Position numbers and translations under genes: made by a program
Shown: piece by piece, positions 52,972 through 60,965 of the stretch
How the letters are laid out: every line of letters begins with the position of its first letter
Numbering within the stretch: position 1 is the first letter of the stretch
Notes under the pieces: generated by a model
Database searches by the model: none
The model's input: the letters and a program-made list of their open reading frames with translations, nothing else
Told to the model about the DNA's origin: nothing
Assembly (NCBI RefSeq): GCF_033001325.1
Contig: NZ_CP133111.1
Location: forward strand, 5,813,001 to 5,877,000
Reading direction: 5' to 3'
From: Rhodopseudomonas sp. BAL398
GTDB taxonomy: Bacteria > Pseudomonadota > Alphaproteobacteria > Rhizobiales > Xanthobacteraceae
Length of the DNA stretch: 64,000 nucleotides

Positions 52972-55299
52972 TTACAACGGAATGCGAGCGAACAGAGCGG
53001 TGCCCTTGCCGGGCGCCGATTCGATTTCGAGCGAGCCGCCGACCAGCGACAGCCGCTCGCGGATCCCGAGCAGGCCCAGCCGCTCCGGCAGCTTGGTGTC
53101 GGGGTTGGGGCCGGCAAAGCCGCGGCCGTCGTCCTCGACGATCATCGTCACCTGCTGCTCCGCCAGCCGCAGGATCACCCCGACATGGCGGGCCTCGGCG
53201 TGGCGCACGATGTTGGTCAGCGCCTCCTGCAGCACGCGGTACAAGGTGGTTTCGATCGGCGCCGGCAGGCGGCGTTCGCCGAGCGTCAAATGCAGGTCGA
53301 ACCGGACCCCGGCCTTCTGGCTCCAGGAATCGAGCAAATGCTGGATCGCGGTCTGGATGCCGAGATCGTCCAGCGCGGTCGGACGGATCTCCCAGGCCAG
53401 CCGGTTGACCTCGCGGCCGATATCGACGGTCAGACTCTTGATGCCGGCGATGCGCTGGCGCATCTCGTCGCTGCCGGGCGTGGCTTGGCCGATGCTCTCG
53501 ATGCCGAGATGCAGCAGGGTGAGCGATTGGCCGAGCGTGTCGTGCAATTCGCGGGCGATCCGCAACCGCTCAGCTTCCTGGTCTTCCACGGTGCGCCGCA
53601 GCACCTGCGACAGGTCGGCCTCGACCGATGCGCGCCGTTTGGTTTCCTGGTCCAGCGTTCGCGCCACATCCTGCGATTGCCGCAAGCCCCGTTCGAGCTG
53701 GCGCATCAGCTGCTCCTGCAGCAGCCGCGCCGATTTGCGTTCGCGGGCGATCTGTTCGATCCGCCGCAGCACCACGTCCAGCAGCGACAGCCGCAGCCGA
53801 TGCGCCGCCTCGATTTCCGACTCGCGCCAGGGCCGCGCGTGCAGCCGCACCGATTGCTGCCACGCCGCCAAGCCGTGCCGCTCGAGCCGTTCGGCGCCGG
53901 GGCTGGCCGGCTTGGTCGGTTGCCCGGCCCAGCTCACGCTCCGGATCGCTTCGGGCCGGAACCAGAGCAGGTAGTCGCGCGGCGTCTTCGAGATTGACAG
54001 TGCCAGCAGGCCGCAGGCTCGGTCGGCGTAAGCGGCGGCGGGCGGATAGATCAGCGGCAGGCAATCGCTTTGAAACACGCCGTCATTGGCGCTGGCGCCG
54101 AGCCAGCCGATCAGCGCCTCGACCTGGTCGGCGCTCGGCGTGACGCCGAGGGCGGTGAACTGCCCGTCGATCCACAGCCCGACGCCGGCCGCCGGAATGA
54201 AGTCGAGCAGATTGGGGTGAAACCGGATCAATCCCTCGGCCAGGTCGGATTCCTGGCTCATCCGGGTCACCAGCTCCTCGTGAATCCGGGTGCTGCGCAG
54301 CCGGGCCTCGTATTGCTCCGCCGCGATCCTGGCTTCCAGCTGCGACGACATCAGCTCGGCGAACATGTCGCAAGCCTCGCGCAGCCGATAGGGCAGATAG
54401 CGCGGCGCGCCGTGGTGGCAGGCGATCAGGCCCCAGAATTGGCCGTGTTGCACGATCGGCAGCGACATCGACGCCACCACGCCGAGAGCGGCGAGAGTGT
54501 CGCGATGCGCCGGCGAGACGCCGCGGATCACGCTGTGGCTGAGATCGAGCGGCGTGCCGTCGCGCGGATGCAGCGCCGGAATGATCGGCGCCGCGGCGTG
54601 GCGCGCGTCGGGAATCGCCCGAAGCCCGTTGATCCGATCCAGCGCGCGGCCGTGTTGGGAGATCTGGGATGCCGGGTAGCGCAGCCCGCGCAAGGAATCG
54701 ACGCCGTCGCCCAGCGCCTCGGCTGTCACCTCGCCGCTGCCGTCGGCCAGGACGCGACAGATCAGCACCCGGTCGAAACCGGTGACGGCGCGCAGCTCGG
54801 CGGCGACGGCGTCGCACAACGCTTGGACGGTGTCGGCACGCCGAACCCGGCGGATCATCAACTGCACCAGCGCCAGCGCATTGTCCGGCGCCGCTTCGCG
54901 CTGCGGCTCGAACTCCAGCACCAGCAAGCCCGACGCCTGGTGGGCGATGACGTCGACGCTGGTGGCGTCCGGGGCGGTGAGGGTGAAGGCGTGCAGCGGG
55001 CGGGCGATGTCGCGATCGCCCGACAGCAGCGCGCGCAGCCGCGCGACCCGGATGCGGTCGATCGCCGGAATGGCGGTTGCGGTCTGGCCCAGCAGTGCGG
55101 CCGGCGGGGCCCCCAGCAATCCGGCGGTGTCGCCGCCGGCATGGACGATGCGCAGATCGACCGGGTCCAGCGCCAGCAGGGCGCCGTGCGGCTGGACCGC
55201 CGCGGGCGGGTGAATCGGTGCGCGGCCGCAGCCCGTCGGCTCCGGCGCGGGTGCGTTCACAACTCTGAGTTCTGACGATTTGTCAAGAGCCGATCGCAT
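52972..55299 (-). CDS. Bacteriophytochrome-like histidine kinase (BphP4 type)
   Basis: 775 residues: PAS, GAF and PHY photosensory domains, a coiled-coil, HisKA_3 (ARELHDTLGQSLTLLHLGI) and HATPase (EALTNIVRHA, DDGRGF). ATG 55299 is chosen because it places the chromophore cysteine of TGCGRAPIH at residue 24, as in DrBphP. The GAF retains SPAH and the ACHH histidines. However, the PASDIP motif reads PASQIS, losing the conserved Asp, and the PHY-tongue PRxSF motif is absent (ERLERHGLAAW). The LLWFRPE motif of PHY is present. It could bind biliverdin yet have a changed or lost photocycle. In R. palustris BphP4 is a light sensor in some strains and a redox sensor in others. Confidence 0.9.
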   Translation of the reverse strand: MRSALDKSSELRVVNAPAPEPTGCGRAPIHPPAAVQPHGALLALDPVDLRIVHAGGDTAGLLGAPPAALLGQTATAIPAIDRIRVARLRALLSGDRDIARPLHAFTLTAPDATSVDVIAHQASGLLVLEFEPQREAAPDNALALVQLMIRRVRRADTVQALCDAVAAELRAVTGFDRVLICRVLADGSGEVTAEALGDGVDSLRGLRYPASQISQHGRALDRINGLRAIPDARHAAAPIIPALHPRDGTPLDLSHSVIRGVSPAHRDTLAALGVVASMSLPIVQHGQFWGLIACHHGAPRYLPYRLREACDMFAELMSSQLEARIAAEQYEARLRSTRIHEELVTRMSQESDLAEGLIRFHPNLLDFIPAAGVGLWIDGQFTALGVTPSADQVEALIGWLGASANDGVFQSDCLPLIYPPAAAYADRACGLLALSISKTPRDYLLWFRPEAIRSVSWAGQPTKPASPGAERLERHGLAAWQQSVRLHARPWRESEIEAAHRLRLSLLDVVLRRIEQIARERKSARLLQEQLMRQLERGLRQSQDVARTLDQETKRRASVEADLSQVLRRTVEDQEAERLRIARELHDTLGQSLTLLHLGIESIGQATPGSDEMRQRIAGIKSLTVDIGREVNRLAWEIRPTALDDLGIQTAIQHLLDSWSQKAGVRFDLHLTLGERRLPAPIETTLYRVLQEALTNIVRHAEARHVGVILRLAEQQVTMIVEDDGRGFAGPNPDTKLPERLGLLGIRERLSLVGGSLEIESAPGKGTALFARIPL

Positions 55300-55378
55300 C
55301 ACATCTAACTCAATTTTCCGTGTCCGGGAGTCGGCGGACCGGTTTGAGAATGTCCGGTATGACACGGACAGTCAGCAG

Positions 55379-55396
55379 TGTCATGTTAAATTGACA
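55379..55396. promoter_or_regulatory. PpsR/CrtJ-type binding site 1 (TGT-N12-ACA)
   Basis: TGTCATGTTAAATTGACA matches TGT-N12-ACA with extended arms TGTCA/TGACA. PpsR represses photosynthesis genes through paired sites of this form. It contains a TTGACA (-35-like). A related inverted repeat TGTCCG-N8-CGGACA lies just upstream at 55351-55370. Confidence 0.65.
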
Positions 55397-55404
55397 AAGA
55401 TGTG

Positions 55405-55422
55405 TGTCAGGCTAGTCTTACA
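55405..55422. promoter_or_regulatory. PpsR/CrtJ-type binding site 2 (TGT-N12-ACA)
   Basis: TGTCAGGCTAGTCTTACA matches TGT-N12-ACA exactly. It begins 26 bp after site 1 begins, and paired sites a short distance apart are typical of PpsR control. It overlaps a TACAAT (-10-like) at 55419-55424. Position is about 230 bp before pucB. Confidence 0.6.
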
Positions 55423-55650
55423 ATCACTCGGAAGTGATAGGGGGCTTTGGGCCATCTGTCTGGACGGGTCTGGAAAGGCTTCCGCCTGGTCCATCGTCTC
55501 GACATCGCGTGATTTGTGGTCGGGCGCGGAGGGGTGAGGAAGCGACAACACGATGCTGAGACCAACGAACATCCGTTCGACGTAGCAGCGCATCACACCT
55601 ACGTGCGGGTTCAGCACGACACTGATCGTAAGTCTCTTAGGAGGTTTGTT

Positions 55651-55806
55651 ATGGTTGACGATCCGAACAAGGTCTGGCCGACTGGTCTGACAATCGCGGA
55701 ATCGGAAGAGCTCCACAAGCATGTGATCGACGGCACCCGCGTCTTTGGCGCGATTGCGATCGTCGCTCACTTCCTGGCGTATGTTTATTCGCCCTGGCTG
55801 CATTAA
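55651..55806 (+). CDS. pucB: LH2 light-harvesting complex beta polypeptide
   Basis: A 51-residue antenna polypeptide with one membrane helix. His40 ([11 protein letters not shown]) is the B850 bacteriochlorophyll ligand. His22 and Arg30 are at the positions that contact the B800 pigment. The sequence opens [20 protein letters not shown], typical of R. palustris LH2 beta. A near-perfect site TAGGAGGT precedes ATG 55651. pucA follows after 12 bp. Confidence 0.97.
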   Translation: MVDDPNKVWPTGLTIAESEELHKHVIDGTRVFGAIAIVAHFLAYVYSPWLH

Positions 55807-55818
55807 GGAGTATCGACA

Positions 55819-56007
55819 ATGAATCAAGGTAGAATCTGGACCGTGGTCAAGCCGACCGTTGGTCTCCCCCTGCTGCTCGGCAGCGTTACCGTGATCGCAA
55901 TTCTCGTTCACTACGCGCTGATCTCGCACACCACCTGGTTCCCGAAGTACTGGAACGGCAAGACCGCCTCGATCGAGAGCTCGGTCATCACGCCCTCCAT
56001 CGTCTGA
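55819..56007 (+). CDS. pucA: LH2 light-harvesting complex alpha polypeptide
   Basis: A 62-residue antenna polypeptide. His31 (IAILVHYAL) is the B850 ligand. Tyr44 and Trp45 (WFPKYW) match the residues that hydrogen-bond the B850 acetyl groups in B800-850 complexes; B800-820 forms have Phe and Leu/Met there. A normal 850-nm absorbing LH2 is therefore expected. The C-terminal tail beyond the helix ([17 protein letters not shown]) is longer than in Rps. acidophila and lacks the Ala/Pro/Lys repeats of some paralogues. Confidence 0.97.
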   Translation: MNQGRIWTVVKPTVGLPLLLGSVTVIAILVHYALISHTTWFPKYWNGKTASIESSVITPSIV

Positions 56008-56035
56008 TACGGCTCATCAAGAGCTATGGTGGCTG

Positions 56036-56059
56036 GACCGGGATCCACGGGTCCCGGTC
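56036..56059 (+). promoter_or_regulatory. Intercistronic hairpin between pucA and pucC
   Basis: An 8-bp perfect stem GACCGGGA/TCCCGGTC with loop TCCACGGG lies 29 bp after pucA. It has no T run. In other purple bacteria a hairpin here stabilises abundant pucBA mRNA and limits transcription into pucC; the same role is inferred. Confidence 0.6.
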
Positions 56060-56229
56060 GCTTGCTTTGCGGCCGGCTTGCTTTGGAGTCGACCCGCTTT
56101 GGGCCGAAGCGCGGGCGATGACGGCGGCCAGCCGTCGATCTTACGCCACGATGTCGTGGCGCTGTTTCCAGTTTGAGATCGGGGCGGGCGATGCTGTCGC
56201 CGGGCCTGCGTCAGATGGAATGCTCAACG

Positions 56230-57654
56230 ATGAACCCAGTCAGCCGAAAAGTCATGCAGGTATGGGCTGAGCTCGGCCCGCGGTTTTTGCCGTTCGCCGA
56301 TGCCGCGACGCCGGATCTACCGCTGTCCAGGCTGCTGCGTCTGTCGCTGTTTCAAGTCTCGGTCGGCATGTCGCTGGTGCTGCTGGTCGGCACGCTGAAC
56401 CGGGTGATGATCGTCGAGCTCAACGTTCCGGCTTCGATCGTCGGCATCATGGTGTCGCTGCCGCTGCTGTTTGCGCCGTTCCGGGCGCTGATCGGCTTTC
56501 GCTCCGACATCCACAAATCGGCGCTGGGCTGGCGCCGGGTGCCGTTTCTCTACAAGGGGACGATGGTGCAGTTCGGCGGCTTGGCGATCCTGCCATTCGC
56601 GCTGCTGGTGTTGTCCGGCAGCGGCGATGCCGGCCACGCGCCGGCCTGGATCGGCCAGGCCGCGGCCGCGCTGGCCTTCCTGCTGATCGGTGCCGGCGTG
56701 CACACCACCCAGACCGTCGGGCTGGCGCTGGCGACCGATCTGGCGACGCCGGAATCCAGGCCGAAAGTCGTCGGCCTGATGTACACCATGCTGATGTTCG
56801 GCATGATCGCCAGCGCGATCATTTTCGGCATGCTGCTCGCGGAATTCTCGCCGGGGCGACTGATCCAGGTGATCCAGGGCTCGGCCGTGGTGACGATCGT
56901 GCTCAACGGCATCGCGGTTTGGAAACAGGAATCCCGCGGCCAGGCCCGACAGGCGGCCATCAAGGAGATCAGCACAAGTTTCCGTAAATCCTGGAACGTG
57001 TTCATCAGCGGCGACAACGCGATGCGGCGGCTGGTGGCGGTCGGGCTCGGCACCATGGCGTTCAGCATGGAGGACGTGCTGCTTGAACCTTACGGCGGCC
57101 AGATCCTGCATCTCAGCGTCGGCGACACCACCAAGCTGACCGCGGCGCTGGCGATCGGCGGGCTGCTCGGCTTCGGCCTTGCCTCACGCGTGTTGAGCCG
57201 CGGCGCCGATCCGTTCCGGATGGCGAGCGCCGGCGCGCTGGTCGGCATCCCGGCATTTCTGTGCGTGATCCTGGCGGCGAGCCTGTCGGCGACGCTGCAC
57301 CCGGCCTTGCTGTTCGGCACCGGCACGCTGCTGATCGGTTTCGGTGCCGGCCTGTTCGGCCACGGCACGCTGACTGCGACCATGAATGCGGCGCCGAAGG
57401 ATCAGGCGGGTCTCGCGCTCGGCGCCTGGGGCGCAGTGCAGGCCTCGGCCGCGGGCGCGGCGATCGCGCTCGGCGGCATCCTTCGCGATGTCGTGAGCGC
57501 ATTCGCGCCGACAAATGCCTGGGGGGCGGCCGCGGGCTACAACTTTGTCTATTGCCTCGAACTGCTGCTGCTTCTCGCGACGCTCGTGACGATGGTCCCC
57601 CTGATCCGACGGCGGGACACTTTATTGATGCAGGGCCAACCGAGCAGGTCCTGA
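56230..57654 (+). CDS. pucC: PucC-family (BCH/MFS) LH2 assembly factor
   Basis: A 474-residue protein with about twelve transmembrane helices. PucC family motifs are PLSRLLRLSLFQVSVGMSLV, then GTLNRVMIVELNVPASIVGI, LFAPFRALIGFRSD, MEDVLLEPYGGQI and GTGTLLIGFGAGLFGHGTL. PucC is thought to deliver bacteriochlorophyll or guide assembly of LH2 in the membrane. ATG 56230 (MNPVSRKVMQVW) fits the family start; ATG 56191 and 56215 are alternatives. The next gene follows after 18 bp, so the repeat proteins are probably in the same transcript. Confidence 0.94.
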   Translation: MNPVSRKVMQVWAELGPRFLPFADAATPDLPLSRLLRLSLFQVSVGMSLVLLVGTLNRVMIVELNVPASIVGIMVSLPLLFAPFRALIGFRSDIHKSALGWRRVPFLYKGTMVQFGGLAILPFALLVLSGSGDAGHAPAWIGQAAAALAFLLIGAGVHTTQTVGLALATDLATPESRPKVVGLMYTMLMFGMIASAIIFGMLLAEFSPGRLIQVIQGSAVVTIVLNGIAVWKQESRGQARQAAIKEISTSFRKSWNVFISGDNAMRRLVAVGLGTMAFSMEDVLLEPYGGQILHLSVGDTTKLTAALAIGGLLGFGLASRVLSRGADPFRMASAGALVGIPAFLCVILAASLSATLHPALLFGTGTLLIGFGAGLFGHGTLTATMNAAPKDQAGLALGAWGAVQASAAGAAIALGGILRDVVSAFAPTNAWGAAAGYNFVYCLELLLLLATLVTMVPLIRRRDTLLMQGQPSRS

Positions 57655-57672
57655 GACTGAAACGGAGTAAAC

Positions 57673-58341
57673 ATGACCCAGACCATTACCCGGTTGTACG
57701 ATTCCAGCAGGCAGGTCGCCGCTCTTGAAGCCGACCTGAAGAAGAGCAATTTCAAATACAACGTCGTCAGCGCCGTGCAGTCGGGCAAGACCGGCTCGGT
57801 CGATGACATCGTGGCGGCGCTGACCCGGGCTTACGTGCCGCGCTCTGAAGCCAGGGTCTATGCCGAGCCCGTCAAGAAGGGCGGCGTCGTGGTCGCGGTG
57901 CTGGCGGAGTTCGGCTTCGCCGCCAAGGCGGCGGAGATCCTCGATCGCTACAGCCCGAACCAGATCAGCGTGCCGCAGAGCGGACCCGCCGCGGTCGAAC
58001 TGAGCGAGGCGACCCCGTTCTCCAATATCCTGCACGCCCCGGTGCTGCTGGATAGTTCGGGCCCCTACAAATCCTATTCGGGCGACATGCTGCTGACCGA
58101 CAGCGACAAGTTCTTTTCCGGCACGCCGCTGCTGGCCAACACCTCCGGCCCCTACAAGTCGTTCTCCGGCGTGCCGTTGCTGCTCGACAGCAGCGGCCCC
58201 TACAAGTCGTTTTCGGGCACGCCTTTGCTGCTCGAATCCAAAGGCCCGTATAAATCTTATTCGGGCGAGCCATTGTTGATGAACAATCCGACACCGTTGT
58301 CGACCTGGCTGGGTCTGCCAGTCCTGTCGTCCAGAGCATAG
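57673..58341 (+). CDS. LH2-linked repeat protein with YflT-like N-terminal domain
   Basis: 222 residues. Residues 1-95 form a small alpha/beta domain (TITRLYDSSRQVAALEADLK, later VVVAVLAEFGFAAKAAEIL) resembling the general-stress-protein 17M/YflT fold. Residues about 115-222 are about seven imperfect repeats of 14-16 residues with the core PYKSFSGxPLLLDSSG. The same core forms the whole of the next protein, so they share an origin. There is no signal peptide or clear membrane helix. It follows pucC with a GGAG site. Its role is unknown; binding to the antenna surface through the repeats is inferred. Confidence 0.75.
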   Translation: MTQTITRLYDSSRQVAALEADLKKSNFKYNVVSAVQSGKTGSVDDIVAALTRAYVPRSEARVYAEPVKKGGVVVAVLAEFGFAAKAAEILDRYSPNQISVPQSGPAAVELSEATPFSNILHAPVLLDSSGPYKSYSGDMLLTDSDKFFSGTPLLANTSGPYKSFSGVPLLLDSSGPYKSFSGTPLLLESKGPYKSYSGEPLLMNNPTPLSTWLGLPVLSSRA

Positions 58342-58350
58342 GATCCCAAA

Positions 58351-58644
58351 ATGAGCACCGAAACCTACCAGTCATATTCCGGCACCCCGCTGATTCTGGA
58401 ACAGGAGGGCGAGTACAAGTCGATGTCCGGCACGCCGCTGATCCTGCAGCAGGAGGGCGAGTACAAGTCGATGTCTGGCACGCCGCTGATCCTGCAGCAG
58501 GAAGGCGAGTACAAGTCGATGTCCGGCACGCCGCTGATCCTGGAGCAGAAGGGCGAGTACAAGTCGATGTCCGGCACGCCGTTGATCCTGGAGCAGAAGG
58601 GCGAGTACCAGTCGTTCTCGGGCCTGCCGCTGCTTCTCAAGTAA
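58351..58644 (+). CDS. Candidate LH2 gamma polypeptide, six-repeat ribbon protein
   Basis: A 97-residue protein made entirely of six repeats of a 16-residue unit (GEYKSMSGTPLILEQK): a first variant YQSYSGTPLILEQE, four near-identical copies and a last copy YQSFSGLPLLLK. R. palustris LH2 structures were reported to contain a gamma polypeptide, an undulating ribbon near the cytoplasmic face that spans six of nine alpha-beta pairs and carries six extra bacteriochlorophylls. A six-repeat protein encoded in a puc operon fits this well; the match is from memory and not from alignment. No histidine is present, so any pigment ligand would be backbone or another side chain. It starts 9 bp after the previous gene. 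Confidence 0.75.
   Translation: MSTETYQSYSGTPLILEQEGEYKSMSGTPLILQQEGEYKSMSGTPLILQQEGEYKSMSGTPLILEQKGEYKSMSGTPLILEQKGEYQSFSGLPLLLK
58408..58641 (+). repeat. 48-bp tandem coding repeat within the gamma-like gene
   Basis: Four 48-bp units beginning GGCGAGTACAAGTCGATGTC start at 58408, 58456, 58504 and 58552; a partial fifth at 58600 is more divergent. The units differ mainly at the last codons, which change the charge pair (QQE, EQK). Near-identity at the DNA level implies recent unit duplication or gene conversion. Confidence 0.9.
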
Positions 58645-58661
58645 AGCCTTGCCTTCACCAC

Positions 58662-58693
58662 AACGCCGCGGGTCGCGATGCCCGCGGCGTTTT
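58662..58693 (+). terminator. Rho-independent terminator of the puc operon
   Basis: An 11-bp perfect stem AACGCCGCGGG/CCCGCGGCGTT with an 8-base loop runs into TTT, 17 bp after the gamma-like gene. Confidence 0.75.
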
Positions 58694-58781
58694 GCTGCCT
58701 GGAACCGAAAAAGCGCTGGGCAAAGCCGGACCCGCGGGCCACAATGCCGGCAACAGATAAAAAAAGACGAGGAAACCGCCC

Positions 58782-60293
58782 GTGCTCGATACCGTTTCCG
58801 CTGCCGCCAGGTCGGCCGCCCATCCGCAAGCCATTGAACATTTCGACGTGCTGATCGCCGGCGCTGGCATTTCGGGAATAGGCGGCGCCTATCACCTGAC
58901 CACGCAACGCCCCGGCACCAGCTTCGTCGTGCTCGAAGCCCAGCACAGTTTTGGCGGTACCTGGCTGACCCATCGCTATCCCGGGATTCGCTCCGACAGC
59001 GACCTCTACACTTTCGGCTATCGTTTCAAGCCGTGGACCGGCAAGCCGATCGCGACCGCGGCCGAGATTCGCGCCTATATGGGCGAGGTGATCGACGACA
59101 ATGATCTGGCTCGCCACATCAGATATGGCCACCGCATCGTGGCGGCGCGCTGGTCGAGCGCGGACAATCGCTGGAGCATCGAGGCGGTCCGCACCGACAG
59201 CGGGGAATCGGTGCGTATCACTGCGAATTTTCTCTGGATGTGCCAGGGCTATTATCGCCACACCGAAGGTTACACGCCGAACTGGCCCGGCATGTCGGAG
59301 TTCAAAGGCCGCATCGTCCATCCGCAGACCTGGCCGGATGATCTCGATTATGCCGGCAAGAAGGTGGTGGTGATCGGCTCCGGCGCCACCGCGGCGACAG
59401 TGGTGCCGGCGATCGCACCGAGCTGCGACCATGTCACCGTATTGCAGCGCTCGCCGACCTATTTCATTCCCGGCCGCAACAAGATCGAGCTTGCCGATAC
59501 GCTGCGCGAATTGGGCGTCAACGAGGACTGGATCCACGAGATCGTGCGCCGCAAAATCCTGTTCGATCAGGCGACGTTTACCAAGCGCGCGGTCGGCGAG
59601 CCCGAACTGGTGAAACAGGAATTGCTGGCCGGCGTTCGCGCTCATCTCGGGCCTGACTACGATCTCGATCCGCATTTCATGCCGAGCTACCGGCCGTGGC
59701 GGCAGCGTATCGCCTTCGTCCCCGATGGCGATCTGTTCAAGGGCATCGCCTCCGGCAAGGCCTCGGTGGTGACCGACGAGATCGAACGCTTCACCGCGAC
59801 CGGCATCGCGCTGAAATCCGGCGCGGCGCTCGAGGCCGACATCATCGTCACCGCCACCGGCTTCAACCTCAACGTGCTCGGCGACATCGAATTTTCGATC
59901 GACGGCAAGCTGCTGGATTTCGCCGACACCGTCACCTATCGCGGCATGATGTTCACCGGCGTTCCCAACATGGTTTGGGTGTTCGGCTATTTCCGCGCCA
60001 GCTGGACCCTGCGCGCCGATCTGGTGGCTGACTTCGTCTGCCGGCTGCTCGGCCACATGGAACGCAACGGCGCCGCCAGGGTCGTGCCGCAATTGCGACC
60101 GCAGGACCAGGACATGCCGCTACTACCCTGGATCGATCCGGAAAACTTCAATCCGGGCTATCTGATGCGCGGGATGCATCTGCTGCCCAAGCGCGGCGAC
60201 AAGCCGGAATGGCAGCATAGTCAGGACTATTGGAGCGAGAAAGACGAATTCCCGTGTATCGATCTCGACGATCCTGCCTTCGTCTACGAATGA
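58782..60293 (+). CDS. Flavin-containing (Baeyer-Villiger-like) monooxygenase
   Basis: 503 residues. The FAD motif is GAGISGIGGAYHL, the NADP motif is VVVIGSGATAATVVPAI, and the Baeyer-Villiger fingerprint region reads FKGRIVHPQTWPDD, with HP where classical enzymes have HT. This places it in the FMO/BVMO group, oxygenating ketones or N/S atoms with NADPH. The GTG start has GAGG 9 bp upstream. It follows the terminator of the puc operon, so it is a separate unit. Substrate unknown. Confidence 0.88.
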   Translation: MLDTVSAAARSAAHPQAIEHFDVLIAGAGISGIGGAYHLTTQRPGTSFVVLEAQHSFGGTWLTHRYPGIRSDSDLYTFGYRFKPWTGKPIATAAEIRAYMGEVIDDNDLARHIRYGHRIVAARWSSADNRWSIEAVRTDSGESVRITANFLWMCQGYYRHTEGYTPNWPGMSEFKGRIVHPQTWPDDLDYAGKKVVVIGSGATAATVVPAIAPSCDHVTVLQRSPTYFIPGRNKIELADTLRELGVNEDWIHEIVRRKILFDQATFTKRAVGEPELVKQELLAGVRAHLGPDYDLDPHFMPSYRPWRQRIAFVPDGDLFKGIASGKASVVTDEIERFTATGIALKSGAALEADIIVTATGFNLNVLGDIEFSIDGKLLDFADTVTYRGMMFTGVPNMVWVFGYFRASWTLRADLVADFVCRLLGHMERNGAARVVPQLRPQDQDMPLLPWIDPENFNPGYLMRGMHLLPKRGDKPEWQHSQDYWSEKDEFPCIDLDDPAFVYE

Positions 60294-60430
60294 GGCCCCG
60301 CGACTAAGCCGGCGCCGCGGCGCGCGGATTGTTCCGCGCCGCGGCGTCGCGTTCGGGGTCGGAACCAAATTAGCTGTCCTCCGTTTCGTCCACCAGTGAC
60401 AACCGAGCTTTACATTGGCAGGAGGACTAC

Positions 60431-60868
60431 ATGGACGGAAACCATCCGATTAGTTGGCTTATGTTCTTCACGCTGGCCGCTGGCGTCGTCATCGTCGGCC
60501 TGGCATTCATCAACTTCATACGCTCGCGATCCAACCGTGAAATTGCCGCGGAGACGTTGGAAGGCCGCGGCACCGGGCGAGGCGCCGCCGCGGATGGCGC
60601 CCTGCCGGAACTGGGGGGCCTCGCCGTCTTCGCCCTGATCGCGATGGGCCTTTTGGCGCTGGGCAATAATGCCAGGTCGAACAGCGAAACCGCGCAGATC
60701 GCCACGCCGGCTGCCAGCTCGACGACGACGACCGGGACTGGAACCGGGGCGGCTTCGCCCACCACCCAGACCGTGCCGCGGATCTACAATCGTGACGGTG
60801 CTGCGGCTCCGACCGCGTCAGATACCGGTATCGGCGCGGCCAATGGATCGACCGGACAGCCGAAGTAA
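60431..60868 (+). CDS. Small membrane protein, unknown
   Basis: 145 residues with two hydrophobic helices (about residues 8-28 and 56-76) separated by a charged loop (RSRSNREIAAETLEGRG), then a Thr/Ala/Gly-rich low-complexity C-terminus. No family recognised. It has a clear AGGAGG site before the ATG and its own terminator, which supports it as a real gene. Confidence 0.65.
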   Translation: MDGNHPISWLMFFTLAAGVVIVGLAFINFIRSRSNREIAAETLEGRGTGRGAAADGALPELGGLAVFALIAMGLLALGNNARSNSETAQIATPAASSTTTTGTGTGAASPTTQTVPRIYNRDGAAAPTASDTGIGAANGSTGQPK

Positions 60869-60907
60869 TTCAGACAAGAGTCATCCGGCTCATCATGCCG
60901 GACACGA

Positions 60908-60937
60908 AATCGGGGGCTCAAGGCCCCCGATTTTTTT
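60908..60937 (+). terminator. Rho-independent terminator
   Basis: Stem ATCGGGGGC/GCCCCCGAT with loop TCAAG followed by a run of seven T, 40 bp after the small membrane-protein gene. Confidence 0.88.
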
Positions 60938-60965
60938 GCCGTCTTTGCGGTCCTGGTTCGCGCGA

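Noticed and set aside
55391-55424. TTGACA and TACAAT as an ordinary sigma-70 promoter for pucBA
   Set aside because: The spacing is 22 bp, well above the usual 16-18 bp, and both elements lie inside PpsR-type sites, so it was not listed as a promoter.
58408-58641. Tandem repeats considered as a CRISPR-like array
   Set aside because: Units are contiguous without unique spacers, have a 48-bp period and keep one open reading frame; they are coding repeats.
58365-60092. 575-codon minus-strand frame ending in repeats of YSPSCCRISGVPDID
   Set aside because: The repeats are only the reverse complement of the tandem repeats in the gamma-like gene, and the rest is the shadow of the monooxygenase gene.
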